Below, piece after piece: positions 1 through 8,001 of a DNA stretch of 11,636 nt; positions within the stretch are counted from its first letter, which is position 1, and each line of letters starts with the position of its first letter. The position numbers and the translations under genes are program-made. Below the pieces are notes generated by a model, which worked only from the letters and a program-made list of their open reading frames with translations, was not told the DNA's origin and searched no databases. This DNA comes from DATDAW01 sp036524675 (GTDB lineage: Bacteria > Verrucomicrobiota > Verrucomicrobiia > Chthoniobacterales > DASVRZ01): positions 1-11,636 of the forward strand of contig DATDBU010000166.1 in the NCBI GenBank assembly GCA_036524675.1, given 5' to 3'.

Positions 1-1
1 G

Positions 2-688
2 ATTGCCGGCGAGTTGCGGCCACTACTTCACGGAGAGGCAAAGATTGAAGTCCTCCCCAACAGCTATGACGAGACCCGGTTCAACCCGGAAGTGCGGCTT
101 CGCTGGCGGGATGCGATGCGCGCTGAGTTAGGATATCTGCCCGAACATTTCGTTTTCGTGTTTACCAGCCAGGGGCATCACCGACGCAAAGGGTTCTGGC
201 TGGCCGTCGAAGCGCTGAATCACGTCCGACAAACGCATCGGCATATCCGTTTCCTAGTCGTCGGCGGCTCGCCCGAACGTCTCGCTGAACTGCGTCAGAA
301 ACTGACCGTTGTTGCTCCTGACTGGCAAAATTGGATTCATCTGGCAGGTAGCCAGCCGGAACCGGAAAAATACCTGGCCGCCTCGGACGCCTTCCTGTTC
401 CCGTCCTACTTCGAAGCCTTCTGCCTCGCAGAAATCGAAGCCGGAGCCTGCGGTCTTCCGCTGTTACTCACTCCACATCATGGCTCCGAAATGATTCTGC
501 AGGACGGAGTCAATGGCGTGAAGCTGTCATTCGACCCGGAGATTATGAGCGGACAAATCTCAAGCTTCATCGCCAAGGTCGGTACGGTATGCGAACTCTC
601 CGCTGGCCGCGGAGCAAGTCGCATTGACTATGCTTCAAGATTGGCAGGTGAATATTCGGCGGTCTTGGCGGGACAGGTGCATTTATGA
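2..688 (+). CDS. GT4-type glycosyltransferase, 5' end cut by window
   Basis: C-terminal part of a retaining GT4 (glycosyl transferases group 1) enzyme, which would transfer a sugar from an NDP-sugar donor at the cytoplasmic face of the membrane. The reading frame is already open at base 2, before the first possible start (a TTG at 14), so the true N-terminus lies outside the window. Seen: a conserved VLPNSYDETRF stretch near the start, a Rossmann strand FVFVFTSQGHHRRKG, a second strand IRFLVVGG, then LFPSYFEAFCLAEIEAG, the E-x7-E donor-binding region of GT4 enzymes, followed by GLPLLLTP. It is the only plus-strand gene. It ends tail to tail with the minus-strand operon, its TGA overlapping the TAA of the opposite gene by 6 bp. 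The acceptor and sugar cannot be told from sequence. Confidence 0.88.
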   Translation: MAGELRPLLHGEAKIEVLPNSYDETRFNPEVRLRWRDAMRAELGYLPEHFVFVFTSQGHHRRKGFWLAVEALNHVRQTHRHIRFLVVGGSPERLAELRQKLTVVAPDWQNWIHLAGSQPEPEKYLAASDAFLFPSYFEAFCLAEIEAGACGLPLLLTPHHGSEMILQDGVNGVKLSFDPEIMSGQISSFIAKVGTVCELSAGRGASRIDYASRLAGEYSAVLAGQVHL

Positions 689-1396
689 CCGGGCAAGATA
701 CCCTCGGAGACGGCGAAAGATGGCTCCTGGTAAATTCCTCAGAAATAAGATTGTTCTCCTTGGGGCCGGATTAGCCATCATCCATTGAATTTCTTTGAGC
801 TGATCGATCTTATCTCCGACATGATTTGTTAAGCTAATCGACGTTGCATGATAAATAGCTATGTCCGCGGGAGGTGGAAATCCATGCGTCCGGGCATAAT
901 ACTGGTGCGGTAGCAGCCCCCACTTAAGAGGGTAGTTCCGCTGGAGCAAAAGCAGGTTCATCGCATCCTGATCGTGTCCTGATGTCTCGTTCTGGGCGAC
1001 TTTGTAGACTTCGAGGAAAAATGCAGCGGCTTCGTCGGTAGCTCGCAGGAAATAAAAACCACCACAGATTTCTGGTCGCTTTCGCGTTAACCGTTGGAAC
1101 AAAATGGTCGAGTCGTTACGTATGAACTCATTCCGAACACGTTCAGGCGTCAGGTTGAACAGTTGGATGTCGATGTCGGACCAAATCAGAATTTCACCAG
1201 GATTCCGGTCGATACTGTCTTGGATGCATCTTATCTTAAACAAGAGACACTCGAGCCAGTCAGCGTCCATGGCGTTACCGTTTCCCTTTTGCGGTGCTGA
1301 ATAGATTTCGAGCTGAAAATCGCGTGGAATGGACGGCTTGAAAAATTGATCGAGCAGCACTTCGTGTGACTCTGTGACAACACAGAATATCTTCAT
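683..1396 (-). CDS. DxD nucleotide-diphospho-sugar transferase family protein
   Basis: Predicted GT-A-fold glycosyltransferase resembling the Nucleotid_trans (PF03407-like) group, 237 residues. Seen: an N-terminal strand MKIFCVVTES, a DID metal-binding motif at residues 74-76 in the context LIWSDIDIQLF, then ICGGFYFLRATDEAAAFF (about 110-127) and the HDQDAMN block (141-147). This order of DxD, GGF and DQD is the family signature. The C-terminus is basic (RRLRGYLARS) and could touch the membrane. The ATG at 1396 has no obvious Shine-Dalgarno. It lies 36 bp downstream of the Wzy/WaaL-like gene and is the last gene of the minus-strand run, so it probably shares that transcript. Sugar and acceptor are unknown. 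The family call is from memory of motifs, not a search. Confidence 0.82.
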   Translation of the reverse strand: MKIFCVVTESHEVLLDQFFKPSIPRDFQLEIYSAPQKGNGNAMDADWLECLLFKIRCIQDSIDRNPGEILIWSDIDIQLFNLTPERVRNEFIRNDSTILFQRLTRKRPEICGGFYFLRATDEAAAFFLEVYKVAQNETSGHDQDAMNLLLLQRNYPLKWGLLPHQYYARTHGFPPPADIAIYHATSISLTNHVGDKIDQLKEIQWMMANPAPRRTILFLRNLPGAIFRRLRGYLARS

Positions 1397-1432
1397 GGGA
1401 GCTGAGACATGTGGATGGCGACAGTTCTTGAC

Positions 1433-2956
1433 CTAAATTCTCGCCCCGCTAGGACGTAGCGTTGGTTGAGAAGGCAACGGATCATCAAACTCCTCGACAA
1501 TTTCTTTGGGCGCTTGCAGTGGCCGGACAGCCCGAATTGTCAGGACACAAATAAATCCCACCATCATCCACACGTACAAGTTCAGCGGAAAGATGCCGAA
1601 GGCATACCCCGAAAGGTTGCTTCCCGCAAAGAGCAGGACCAGGGCGATAAGCGCCGCTCCGAACCTCCTTTCCGTTTCGTCCTGAATTCTAAAAATCGCT
1701 GTATGCGCCTTGACCAGCAGCCATCCGCAGAACAGCAGCAATGCGCCCGTAATCACAATGCCCCGGTCAATAATCAACTGGCTGAGAAAATCGTGGGATG
1801 TCTCTATTCCCTTGATACTCGTGCTCATGTCCCTGCCCTGCGAGCCGAACAGCGTCCACGTCTTCGGATTCGTGATCACCTCTCGGTAGCCGTTCAACCG
1901 GTCGCTAAATGTGCCCAGCCGGAACATTTGATCCGCAAAGGCGGATCCCTGCGGTAATTTGGAATACCAGAGATCCATGCTGTCTTGGATCCGCTGGGCG
2001 TTGAGCACGACGATTGAAAAAAGCAAGGTGCCCGCCGCATAGGAGAACGCGACAAGGGCGCGGGAACGCATCAAAAAAACCATCGGAAGCGTCATCAGGG
2101 CAAACCCCATGGATGTCCGCACGAGAGACAGAACTAAAGCCGTTGCAAAGACCCAAGGGAGGAGCTTTCCAATCAGAGAGGTCTTCTGAGAGAGGCAATA
2201 TACGAGGACAAAAGAAAGGATGAAACAAAACCACATCATCACTGAAAAAGAATGGGGCGAGTTCAATGTCGAGAACGGTCGCAATTGCTCATCGCTGAGA
2301 AGATTGATTCCGATCGTCAGCCCGGAAATCAGGTAATTGTACTCGAAATCGTTCAATCCGAACGTAAACTGCCACATGCCGTAGAGTGCGATTGGAAGGA
2401 AGAACAGCACGACATTGCGCCAGAAGCGCAGAATGTCAGCCATTGGGCGGTCCCAATAAAGCACATAAATCACAGGAACCATGAGAAGATAGGCGCCATC
2501 GTTTGCGGCTTTTGTGATGGCTTGGTTCACACTCCTGGTTTCGATGTATTGAAGGCCCAACCCAGAGGCAATGAGCACCAGAACGAGGGCGATGACGAGC
2601 CGGAGATAGGGTGGCGGGCGGCGGCGTCGCAGGACGTAACAGGCGAGATAACAGCCGAGAAATGATCCGGCCAAAGTAAACGGCGCGGCGCTGAGGACGC
2701 CGGCCACGTCCTGCATGGACACATTGGAATACATCACCAGGAAGCGCTTAAAGAAGTCCAGGTAACCCGAAAGAACCACCAGCATGGCCAGACCCACTTC
2801 CGGTTTGACAATGCCACAGAGGAACCCCACAACGCCCAGCGAAAAACCCAGTGCCGTGATCGGATTGCCCATCGAGCCGGTCACCATCGAGCCGACCAGA
2901 ATGGCTGTGACGATGCATAGAGCAAAGCTAAGACCGAGAACGAGTTGTTTGGGCAT
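1433..2956 (-). CDS. O-antigen polymerase/ligase-like (Wzy/WaaL) membrane protein
   Basis: A 507-residue polytopic inner-membrane protein with about 12-13 hydrophobic segments (for example near residues 5-27, 32-50, 84-108, 118-136, 153-167, 181-198, 237-255, 265-282, 300-318, 397-415, 433-450 and 456-475). A long hydrophilic loop at about 320-395 is flanked by membrane segments. This is the layout of the Wzy_C/O-antigen ligase superfamily. Seen motifs: LRPFSTLNSPHSF (225-237), matching the conserved arginine-containing region, SLVRTSMG (277-284), and TSHDFLSQLIIDRG (386-399), the H-x2-hydrophobic block found at the end of the large periplasmic loop. The soluble tail is rich in acidic residues and proline. 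It would join oligosaccharide units or ligate the glycan to an acceptor in the periplasm; sequence alone does not separate polymerase from ligase. No clear Shine-Dalgarno precedes the ATG. Confidence 0.82.
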   Translation of the reverse strand: MPKQLVLGLSFALCIVTAILVGSMVTGSMGNPITALGFSLGVVGFLCGIVKPEVGLAMLVVLSGYLDFFKRFLVMYSNVSMQDVAGVLSAAPFTLAGSFLGCYLACYVLRRRRPPPYLRLVIALVLVLIASGLGLQYIETRSVNQAITKAANDGAYLLMVPVIYVLYWDRPMADILRFWRNVVLFFLPIALYGMWQFTFGLNDFEYNYLISGLTIGINLLSDEQLRPFSTLNSPHSFSVMMWFCFILSFVLVYCLSQKTSLIGKLLPWVFATALVLSLVRTSMGFALMTLPMVFLMRSRALVAFSYAAGTLLFSIVVLNAQRIQDSMDLWYSKLPQGSAFADQMFRLGTFSDRLNGYREVITNPKTWTLFGSQGRDMSTSIKGIETSHDFLSQLIIDRGIVITGALLLFCGWLLVKAHTAIFRIQDETERRFGAALIALVLLFAGSNLSGYAFGIFPLNLYVWMMVGFICVLTIRAVRPLQAPKEIVEEFDDPLPSQPTLRPSGARI

Positions 2957-3031
2957 AAAGCGGAGCTGGGCTGGAGCAGAGATCGTTTTTCAGGCTTCGG
3001 CGGCGCATCAAATGGTTTTTTTCTGAAATGT

Positions 3032-3796
3032 CTATTCGGGTCGGAGAAGAAAAATCGAAATATCTGCGGCAATCAAGTTTGCAGGTGCCAGGCATGCGAC
3101 GCTCGGAGAGTCCGCAATCACGACGATATCGTAGGGAAGCAACCGAGACCGATGTGAAATAAAATTTTCGAAGACCACAAGGGATTGAGGGGGCAGGAGG
3201 AAGCGAAATGTTTGCAGCAGAACACCTGCCAGCCGGGACGGAAGAAGCATGCAGCATTCCACCCTGACAACGCCACCCTGTCACTTCGACCAATTGCCGA
3301 AATCTCTTCAGACCGGTAACCTTCGACCACATGCCCGTCGCTTGAAAACCATTCTGGCGGATGGGCACTGAAATCACCGGCCGCGCTCCGTCGAGCGTGA
3401 CGCACCTAAATTCGGCCAAAGCCCGGTCCGGATGATGCAGGTGTTCGAGCACTTCCATGCGACTCGATAAGTAGCGGCTGGCATCGGGAAAGGGAAGAGC
3501 TTCCGCGCTGCGGACAGTAAATTCCGCAGGATCGCGCACGTGCGTATCGGCGACCTGGCTGCGTGACAGATTGACGAGGCCTTCGACGTAATCGCAGACC
3601 GTATCCGGAATACCGTGCCGAGATGATTCTCGATCGCATAACCGCCTCTCTCGCAACTCACATCCAGGGCACACATAGTGGGAGGGGACTTGGCGTGCCG
3701 CTCTGGCGGAATGCGGCCGTGAGTTTGCCTGCGAATCGACTGGATGTTGGTGAACAACAAGCCTCGCTCGCTTGCAACGGTAACCGCTGAAGACAC
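3032..3796 (-). pseudogene. class I SAM-dependent methyltransferase, frameshifted remnant
   Basis: No single frame covers this gene, but a methyltransferase can be read across two. Frame 1 gives LDVSCERGGYA (about 3667-3635), a damaged form of the SAM-binding motif I LDVGCGxGxYA. Frame 2 then gives DYVEGLVNLSRSQ, AEALPFPDAS, MEVLEHLHHPDRALAEF and PVISVPIRQNGFQATGMW (about 3595-3310), clear motifs II-III of the UbiE/methyltransf_11 type. Near 3262 the frame returns to frame 1 with MLLPSRLAGVLLQTFRFLLP and LLPYDIVVIA, and ends at the TAG at 3032. There are thus at least two compensating shifts (about 3635-3615 and about 3265), plus lost glycines in motif I. The 5' boundary is a guess: a GTG at 3796 would give a normal N-terminal length. 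Between 3796 and the stop of the upstream glycosyltransferase at 3924 nothing is recognised. Sequencing error is an alternative to true decay. Confidence 0.65.
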
Positions 3797-3923
3797 CAAT
3801 ATCAGATCTGAGAGCGGCAGAAAATCAGTTGTCAGGAAGAAATCAAGAACTGAAATCTTAACGCCGGCAGGAGGCAGCGACGCTTGCGTTGCGGTTTCAG
3901 AATATGTTTCGGGCCTTGGACCT

Positions 3924-4847
3924 TCAAACTTTGTCGTCGATGTGATTAAGGTTCCTGTCCTTATGGCGCCTCCTCTGATACCACTGCTTGACAGTAGAGG
4001 GCCAAAGTCTGAAGCCGGCCGGCGCATATGCTGCCCACACCGATAAAATGAGGGGGGACAGAGTCTCAAAAAAAAAGAGGAAGACACCGAATGTCCGCCA
4101 GTGCCGGGTTTTATATGTCCACAGCGCAGGCAGATAGCAGGCGCTCTTTTTCCATCGCCAGCTTTTTAGAACGGTCATTGGGGCCACTTTCTCCTTCAAA
4201 ATGGAACGGTTTGTTGGAGTTGCATCACTCCGATTCCAGCTTTTCGCGCTCCCAACAATGGTTGCCCGAAATCCTGCCAGTGTCGCCCGAAGCCCATAAT
4301 CGGAATCCGCGTAGCACTGGGGCAGGGATTTGGCATCGGGGAAACCGACCGCGTCCACGACCGACCGTGGAATACATACGAAATTGCCATTGAAAGTGTC
4401 ACAAGACTGCAATTCCTGCGGCAAAAAGGGAAGCAGCTTCAGGCCGGACCGTGTTTTCAGAAAACCTCCGTAGTAGCTGCCTCCCTGATAGGCAGCAGAC
4501 AATGTGATCGAGCCTGTTTTTGTGGCGTGCTCGACCAAAGTTCTCAGGCTTCCTGGAGCAGGCAGGCAGTCGTCATTGAGCCACACCATGAAATCAGCGC
4601 CATTTTGACACGCGTGCTCCATTCCCCATTTAATGCCACCGGTCCACCAAAGATTTCCGTCGCCCCGAAGGACTTTGACTTCCGGATAGATCTCTTCAAT
4701 AGCAGCCGCCGTGCCATCCGGAGAATTGTCATCCATGACCAGGACTTTGACCCAATCGAGATCTCCATTGGAGCGCAGCTGTTCGAGACACTGCAGCGTG
4801 ATCGCTTTGCGGTCAAAAACGGGAATGATGACAAAAACGCTGGGCAT
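3924..4847 (-). CDS. GT2 family glycosyltransferase
   Basis: Inverting GT-A enzyme of family GT2, 307 residues, a usual length. Seen: N-terminal strand VFVIIPVFDRK (4-14), VMDDNSPDGT (37-46), the GDGNLWWTGGIKWGM block (62-76) typical of the rhamnosyl/galactofuranosyl-transferase-like GT2 subgroup, the metal-binding MVWLNDD (87-93), and an acceptor-side DSDYGLR (181-187) standing where the ED-motif is found. A hydrophobic segment near 252-275 and a basic tail suggest membrane association close to the lipid-linked acceptor. It starts at an ATG 49 bp downstream of the next GT2 gene with no clear Shine-Dalgarno. Its stop lies just before the methyltransferase remnant. The subgroup hint at rhamnose or Galf transfer is only suggestive. 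Confidence 0.9.
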   Translation of the reverse strand: MPSVFVIIPVFDRKAITLQCLEQLRSNGDLDWVKVLVMDDNSPDGTAAAIEEIYPEVKVLRGDGNLWWTGGIKWGMEHACQNGADFMVWLNDDCLPAPGSLRTLVEHATKTGSITLSAAYQGGSYYGGFLKTRSGLKLLPFLPQELQSCDTFNGNFVCIPRSVVDAVGFPDAKSLPQCYADSDYGLRATLAGFRATIVGSAKSWNRSDATPTNRSILKEKVAPMTVLKSWRWKKSACYLPALWTYKTRHWRTFGVFLFFFETLSPLILSVWAAYAPAGFRLWPSTVKQWYQRRRHKDRNLNHIDDKV

Positions 4848-4896
4848 GGTTCAGAGAAACATCAGTGGCAGTGCCCAGTGGTGAGGGGAAATTTCG

Positions 4897-5856
4897 TCAT
4901 CCTTTCCCAAAAGACAGTTTTGATAGTTTGCTTAAAATTGGATGGGGTAAAAAGGAAATAACAACGCCTGCTAACGGCTTGGGTGCAAAACGCAGTTTAA
5001 GCGCGTTGATGAATGCGGATCGCGCGTCGGCGGCATTGCCGTAACGCAGTTTCATTAGACCTGACACAAACAAAGCCCTTGCGAGTCCCTTTTCGATTGC
5101 CGGGCGCATGTCTGGAAAAAAATCTCTCCGCAGCATTTCACTGGAGGTAAATGCAATTGAGTCGGCGCAGTCAGCATCCTGCCGGGCAGTCTCCATGGCG
5201 GGATGCACGCGATAGTAAGTCAGCCTATCCGGAATATAATAAAATGGCCGGCCGGTTGCCGCCAGGAGACAGGCCACCCAGAAATCGTAGGAACCCGCAG
5301 CTTCGGGCGCGATATCATCGATCTTGAGAGCGCTCCTCAAGAAAACGCTGCCCATGGCAGTGGTGATGGAATTGCTTTCCACAACCAGCCGAGGCGCGTC
5401 ATGGTGAACCCCTTCGGCGAGCTTGTCGCGCAAGTAGAGCGCGGAGGTCTTTTCCGTGCCATTGGCATCCACCTGTCCCGTTGAATCCACGATCCAAATA
5501 TCGGAAAACGCCAAAACGCAATCTGGGTGGGTTTCCAGCGCCGCCACCAGTGTTTCCAAAAAGGTGGGGCTCCAAAAATCGTCATCGTTGAGAATGGATA
5601 TGTATTTGCCCTTGGTTTCGGCAATGGCGGCCTTCAGGTTTCCCACGACGCCAAGTCTCGGCTGGTTGCTCCGGTATTGAATCAGACCGGAACCAGAATA
5701 ATCGCTGCAAATGGACTGGATCACCGCGTTGTCCGAATCATCGGTCACAAGAATTTCAAAGTCGCGAAATGTCTGTGCTAAGACGCAATCGATCGCCTGA
5801 CGGATATACTCAGTGCGTTTGTAGACGGTTAGTATAACTGTGACTAAAGGAGGCAT
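4897..5856 (-). CDS. GT2 family glycosyltransferase
   Basis: Second GT2 enzyme, 319 residues. Seen: VTVILTVYKRTEYIRQAIDCVLAQTF (split as strand 5-12 and helix 16-30), the nucleotide-binding ILVTDDSDN (35-43), YISILNDDDFWSP (85-97) carrying the metal-binding DDD, and SYDFWVACLLA (189-199) in the position of the catalytic ED/DW motif, here with a YDFW context. The C-terminal 80 residues are helical with a repeat-like ALFVSGLMKLRYGNAADARSAF segment that may be a short TPR-like pair. Start ATG at 5856 has no strong Shine-Dalgarno. It is separated from the upstream GT2 gene by the longest non-coding gap of the operon (355 bp), so it may have its own promoter. Donor and acceptor unknown. Confidence 0.9.
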   Translation of the reverse strand: MPPLVTVILTVYKRTEYIRQAIDCVLAQTFRDFEILVTDDSDNAVIQSICSDYSGSGLIQYRSNQPRLGVVGNLKAAIAETKGKYISILNDDDFWSPTFLETLVAALETHPDCVLAFSDIWIVDSTGQVDANGTEKTSALYLRDKLAEGVHHDAPRLVVESNSITTAMGSVFLRSALKIDDIAPEAAGSYDFWVACLLAATGRPFYYIPDRLTYYRVHPAMETARQDADCADSIAFTSSEMLRRDFFPDMRPAIEKGLARALFVSGLMKLRYGNAADARSAFINALKLRFAPKPLAGVVISFLPHPILSKLSKLSFGKG

Positions 5857-6211
5857 GCAACGAAGTCGTGGTTATTCTCTTTGACAGGAAAGCTCCCAAG
5901 AAGAGCGTTTGAAATCCATCCGTGACGAAAGCGTGAAAAGTGATTTCTCTTCACCGTTTTGCAGACGTTTCGGGACGCGTTTATGACACGAGCGCGGAGT
6001 CAGCGCAATCAATCATTTCGTTCGTCCTTTTAGCGTTGGTCCTCCGATCACCACCAAAGCAGCCGCGGTTTGCGCCAGTTTCCCGCGCAGATGGTAAACT
6101 CGGAAAACAAGCGGCCAAATCGTATTTGGCCAGCAAGTCTGACATCAGGTCGAGCGTTAAAGCCATTCCATGCCCGTAATCGTCATAAGTTGGTCCATTT
6201 GTCCGCTGCAA
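5857..6211 (-). other. 355-bp gap with no recognisable gene
   Basis: Between two GT2 genes. Directly after the TGA of the upstream GT2 gene the same frame stays open for 76 more codons to a TAA at 5981, starting with a TTG at 6211. The peptide (for example GHGMALTLDLMSDLLAKYDL) matches no family I know. The other frames are broken by stops. The remainder (5857-5980) shows no coding signal on either strand. A perfect inverted repeat lies inside at 6113-6131. The readthrough could be the eroded end of a longer GT2 gene, a small protein, or chance. Confidence 0.35.
6113..6131 (-). terminator. hairpin, possible intrinsic terminator
   Basis: Perfect 8-bp inverted repeat GGCCAAAT / ATTTGGCC around a 3-base loop. 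On the minus strand it is followed by GCTTGTTTT, a broken T-rich stretch. It lies about 80 bases downstream of the stop of the 6212-7057 GT2 gene, so it could end or attenuate transcription before the next GT2 gene. The stem is not GC-rich throughout and the T-run is interrupted, so this is tentative. Confidence 0.4.
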
Positions 6212-7057
6212 TCAGCGCCGACGCTGCCAGAATCTTCGTAAGCCAGGTGCATACGCTGACACTACCAGCCTCGCGAGCGTGCGCAATGGAGCCGCCCGAA
6301 AGGTAGCTGCTGTTTGATTCCAAGATACTGTGTCGCTTAAGTGCCCCCAAGTCACGGTGAGTTGTTTTCCGAGGAGGTATTTTTTCCAGGAATCGTTCGG
6401 CGCGGACTCGCGCATGCGCATCGTGAGCGAGTCGTGGCGAACGCAGTATTCGAAAAGCACTTCGTCGACGTGATAGAATTTGCTGCCACTAACGCCCAAA
6501 CGAACCCATAAATCCCAGTCCTCGGCTCCGCCTCCCGGAATGTTTTCGTCGTAACCGCCGACGCGTTCCCAGGCCGATTTCCGAAATACAGCGCAAGCAT
6601 CAATGTAATTCCCGCTTATGAGATAGCGTAGATCGAATTCGTTTACCCGTTTACGGCCGGACCATTCACCGAAAAACACGGGATCGCCATAGACTACATC
6701 TATCGACGGCTGGGCGTCGAGGATATCGATACCGCGGTCGATGTACTCGGGTCTAAGTCGGTTGTCGGCATCAAGCGGTAGAATGTAGCGACCGCGGGCG
6801 TGCCGGATGCCGGTATTGCGGGCGCCGGGCAGACGAGCATTCGCCTGATGGATCACCCGGATGCCGCGTTGTTCAACTCCCTTCAGCACTTCCAGTGTGT
6901 CGGGATCCGTGGATCCATCATTCACTACAATGATTTCATGCCGCCCACGATTGTTGCTCTCTGCGCTTGCAATGGCTTCCAGCATCATCTTTCCCTCGTT
7001 GTAGCAGGCAATGATCACGGACAACGCGGGTGAATAGGGATCGCTCTCGGCAGCCAT
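6212..7057 (-). CDS. GT2 family glycosyltransferase
   Basis: Third GT2 enzyme, 281 residues from the chosen start. Seen: LSVIIACYNEGKMMLEAIAS (12-31), EIIVVNDGSTDPDT (41-54), GARNTGIRHARGRYILPLDAD (78-98, metal-binding DAD at 96-98), then FRKSAWERVGGYDE (158-171) and GGAEDWDLWVRLG (176-188), the catalytic ED-W block. All the GT2 hallmarks are intact. The frame is open upstream to 7189, but that part overlaps the fucosyltransferase gene. The ATG at 7057 sits 2 bases after the TGA of that gene with AAGGTGA just upstream, the best ribosome-binding site in the operon, which points to translational coupling. Closest in motif style to glycosyltransferases that extend O-antigen chains; sugar unknown. 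Confidence 0.92.
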   Translation of the reverse strand: MAAESDPYSPALSVIIACYNEGKMMLEAIASAESNNRGRHEIIVVNDGSTDPDTLEVLKGVEQRGIRVIHQANARLPGARNTGIRHARGRYILPLDADNRLRPEYIDRGIDILDAQPSIDVVYGDPVFFGEWSGRKRVNEFDLRYLISGNYIDACAVFRKSAWERVGGYDENIPGGGAEDWDLWVRLGVSGSKFYHVDEVLFEYCVRHDSLTMRMRESAPNDSWKKYLLGKQLTVTWGHLSDTVSWNQTAATFRAAPLRTLARLVVSAYAPGLRRFWQRRR

Positions 7058-7059
7058 GA

Positions 7060-8001
7060 TCACCTTACTAACCACATTCTCGGAATCGAAGCGTGAATGC
7101 CATGAGTAAGCGCGTATCCTTGACGATACCAGCGTCTCGGGGCGATGACTGTTTTCTCCGAGTTCGGGTTTAACCATGCCGCCCACCAACCGAAGCTGCT
7201 GTTAGAAATAATCTGATGATCACAGCGGCTGATGGCCGCAAAATCGTGCAGGTCGCTTTGGCCACTGACGAAGTGAATGTCGCGCGCGAAAAGGCAGGCT
7301 CTGCACCAGGCGATGTCTTCCTCTGTTTCTGAAAACACGAGGAAAGTCGCTTCGTCCCCGAAGACCGACATCGCTGATTGCAAATATTCTCGCGAGACCA
7401 GTTCGTAAGGCATGTTGGTTAAATCCTGGAGGACCTCGTGGGCGCGCGCCACGTCTCCTCGGCGCACCTGCACTGCCACGACTGGTCGACTTCCGGCACG
7501 CCGCTCATCCACGGTTGCGGCGGCGCTCTCGATGATTTTTGGATCGCGTAGAGTTAGTTCTGAGCGCAGCATTCCGGAAAAATCTTCAAAATACCGCTCG
7601 TTCTGCCAGAAACCATCGAGATATACGTCGCCGGGCAGGCGCAGTAGCTCGGGATAGTATCGCGTACCCTGTTCGACTATGTGCATTCCCGCGCAAAATT
7701 CAGGAAGATAGCGGCGTAAGAAACGCCACCATGGTCCGCGTATTCGACGCGGATCGTACCAGTTCAGTGGGTAGATAGAGTAGCGGGCTGTTTCCTTCGG
7801 TGTGGCGATTTCGGCTACGATGTTGAACTCATTGAGCCGATAGTCTCGCGTGAACATGTTCAGTCCCGGCAAGTCTGGTGGGGCGCGGAACCACTCCAGG
7901 TCGAGCTTGAGCGGAACGCCGCGGCGGGCGGCGAGACTGCGGGCCGTTGCATACTGAAAAAGCTGGTTGCCCAAGCCGCAACTCACTTGAGAAATGACCA
8001 T
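7060..8001 (-). CDS. GT11 alpha-1,2-fucosyltransferase family protein
   Basis: Glycosyltransferase family 11, 313 residues, the usual bacterial length. Such enzymes move L-fucose from GDP-fucose to a galactose-type acceptor. Seen: GLGNQLFQYATARSLA (9-24), the N-terminal hallmark; VAVQVRRGDV (175-184), the GDP-binding H-x-R-R-x-D region in which the usual histidine is replaced by Q178; SREYLQSAM (203-211); FLVFSETEEDIAWC (220-233); and ISNSSFGWWAAWL (265-277), the C-terminal family motif. It starts at ATG 8001 without a good Shine-Dalgarno and ends 2 bases before the next GT2 gene starts, so the two are probably coupled. It suggests fucose or a related deoxysugar in the polymer. No fucose-biosynthesis gene is in view. 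Confidence 0.93.
   Translation of the reverse strand: MVISQVSCGLGNQLFQYATARSLAARRGVPLKLDLEWFRAPPDLPGLNMFTRDYRLNEFNIVAEIATPKETARYSIYPLNWYDPRRIRGPWWRFLRRYLPEFCAGMHIVEQGTRYYPELLRLPGDVYLDGFWQNERYFEDFSGMLRSELTLRDPKIIESAAATVDERRAGSRPVVAVQVRRGDVARAHEVLQDLTNMPYELVSREYLQSAMSVFGDEATFLVFSETEEDIAWCRACLFARDIHFVSGQSDLHDFAAISRCDHQIISNSSFGWWAAWLNPNSEKTVIAPRRWYRQGYALTHGIHASIPRMWLVR

Noticed and set aside
1466..1957. 163-residue plus-strand reading frame
   Set aside because: Antisense to the Wzy/WaaL-like gene with no recognisable motifs.
3374..4087. 237-residue minus-strand reading frame as an intact gene
   Set aside because: Its first half lies over the end of the GT2 gene in another frame, and the rest carries only one piece of the broken methyltransferase.
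7058..7189. N-terminal extension of the third GT2 gene up to 7189
   Set aside because: It overlaps the end of the fucosyltransferase gene and precedes the usual GT2 start; ATG 7057 has AAGGTGA at a suitable distance.
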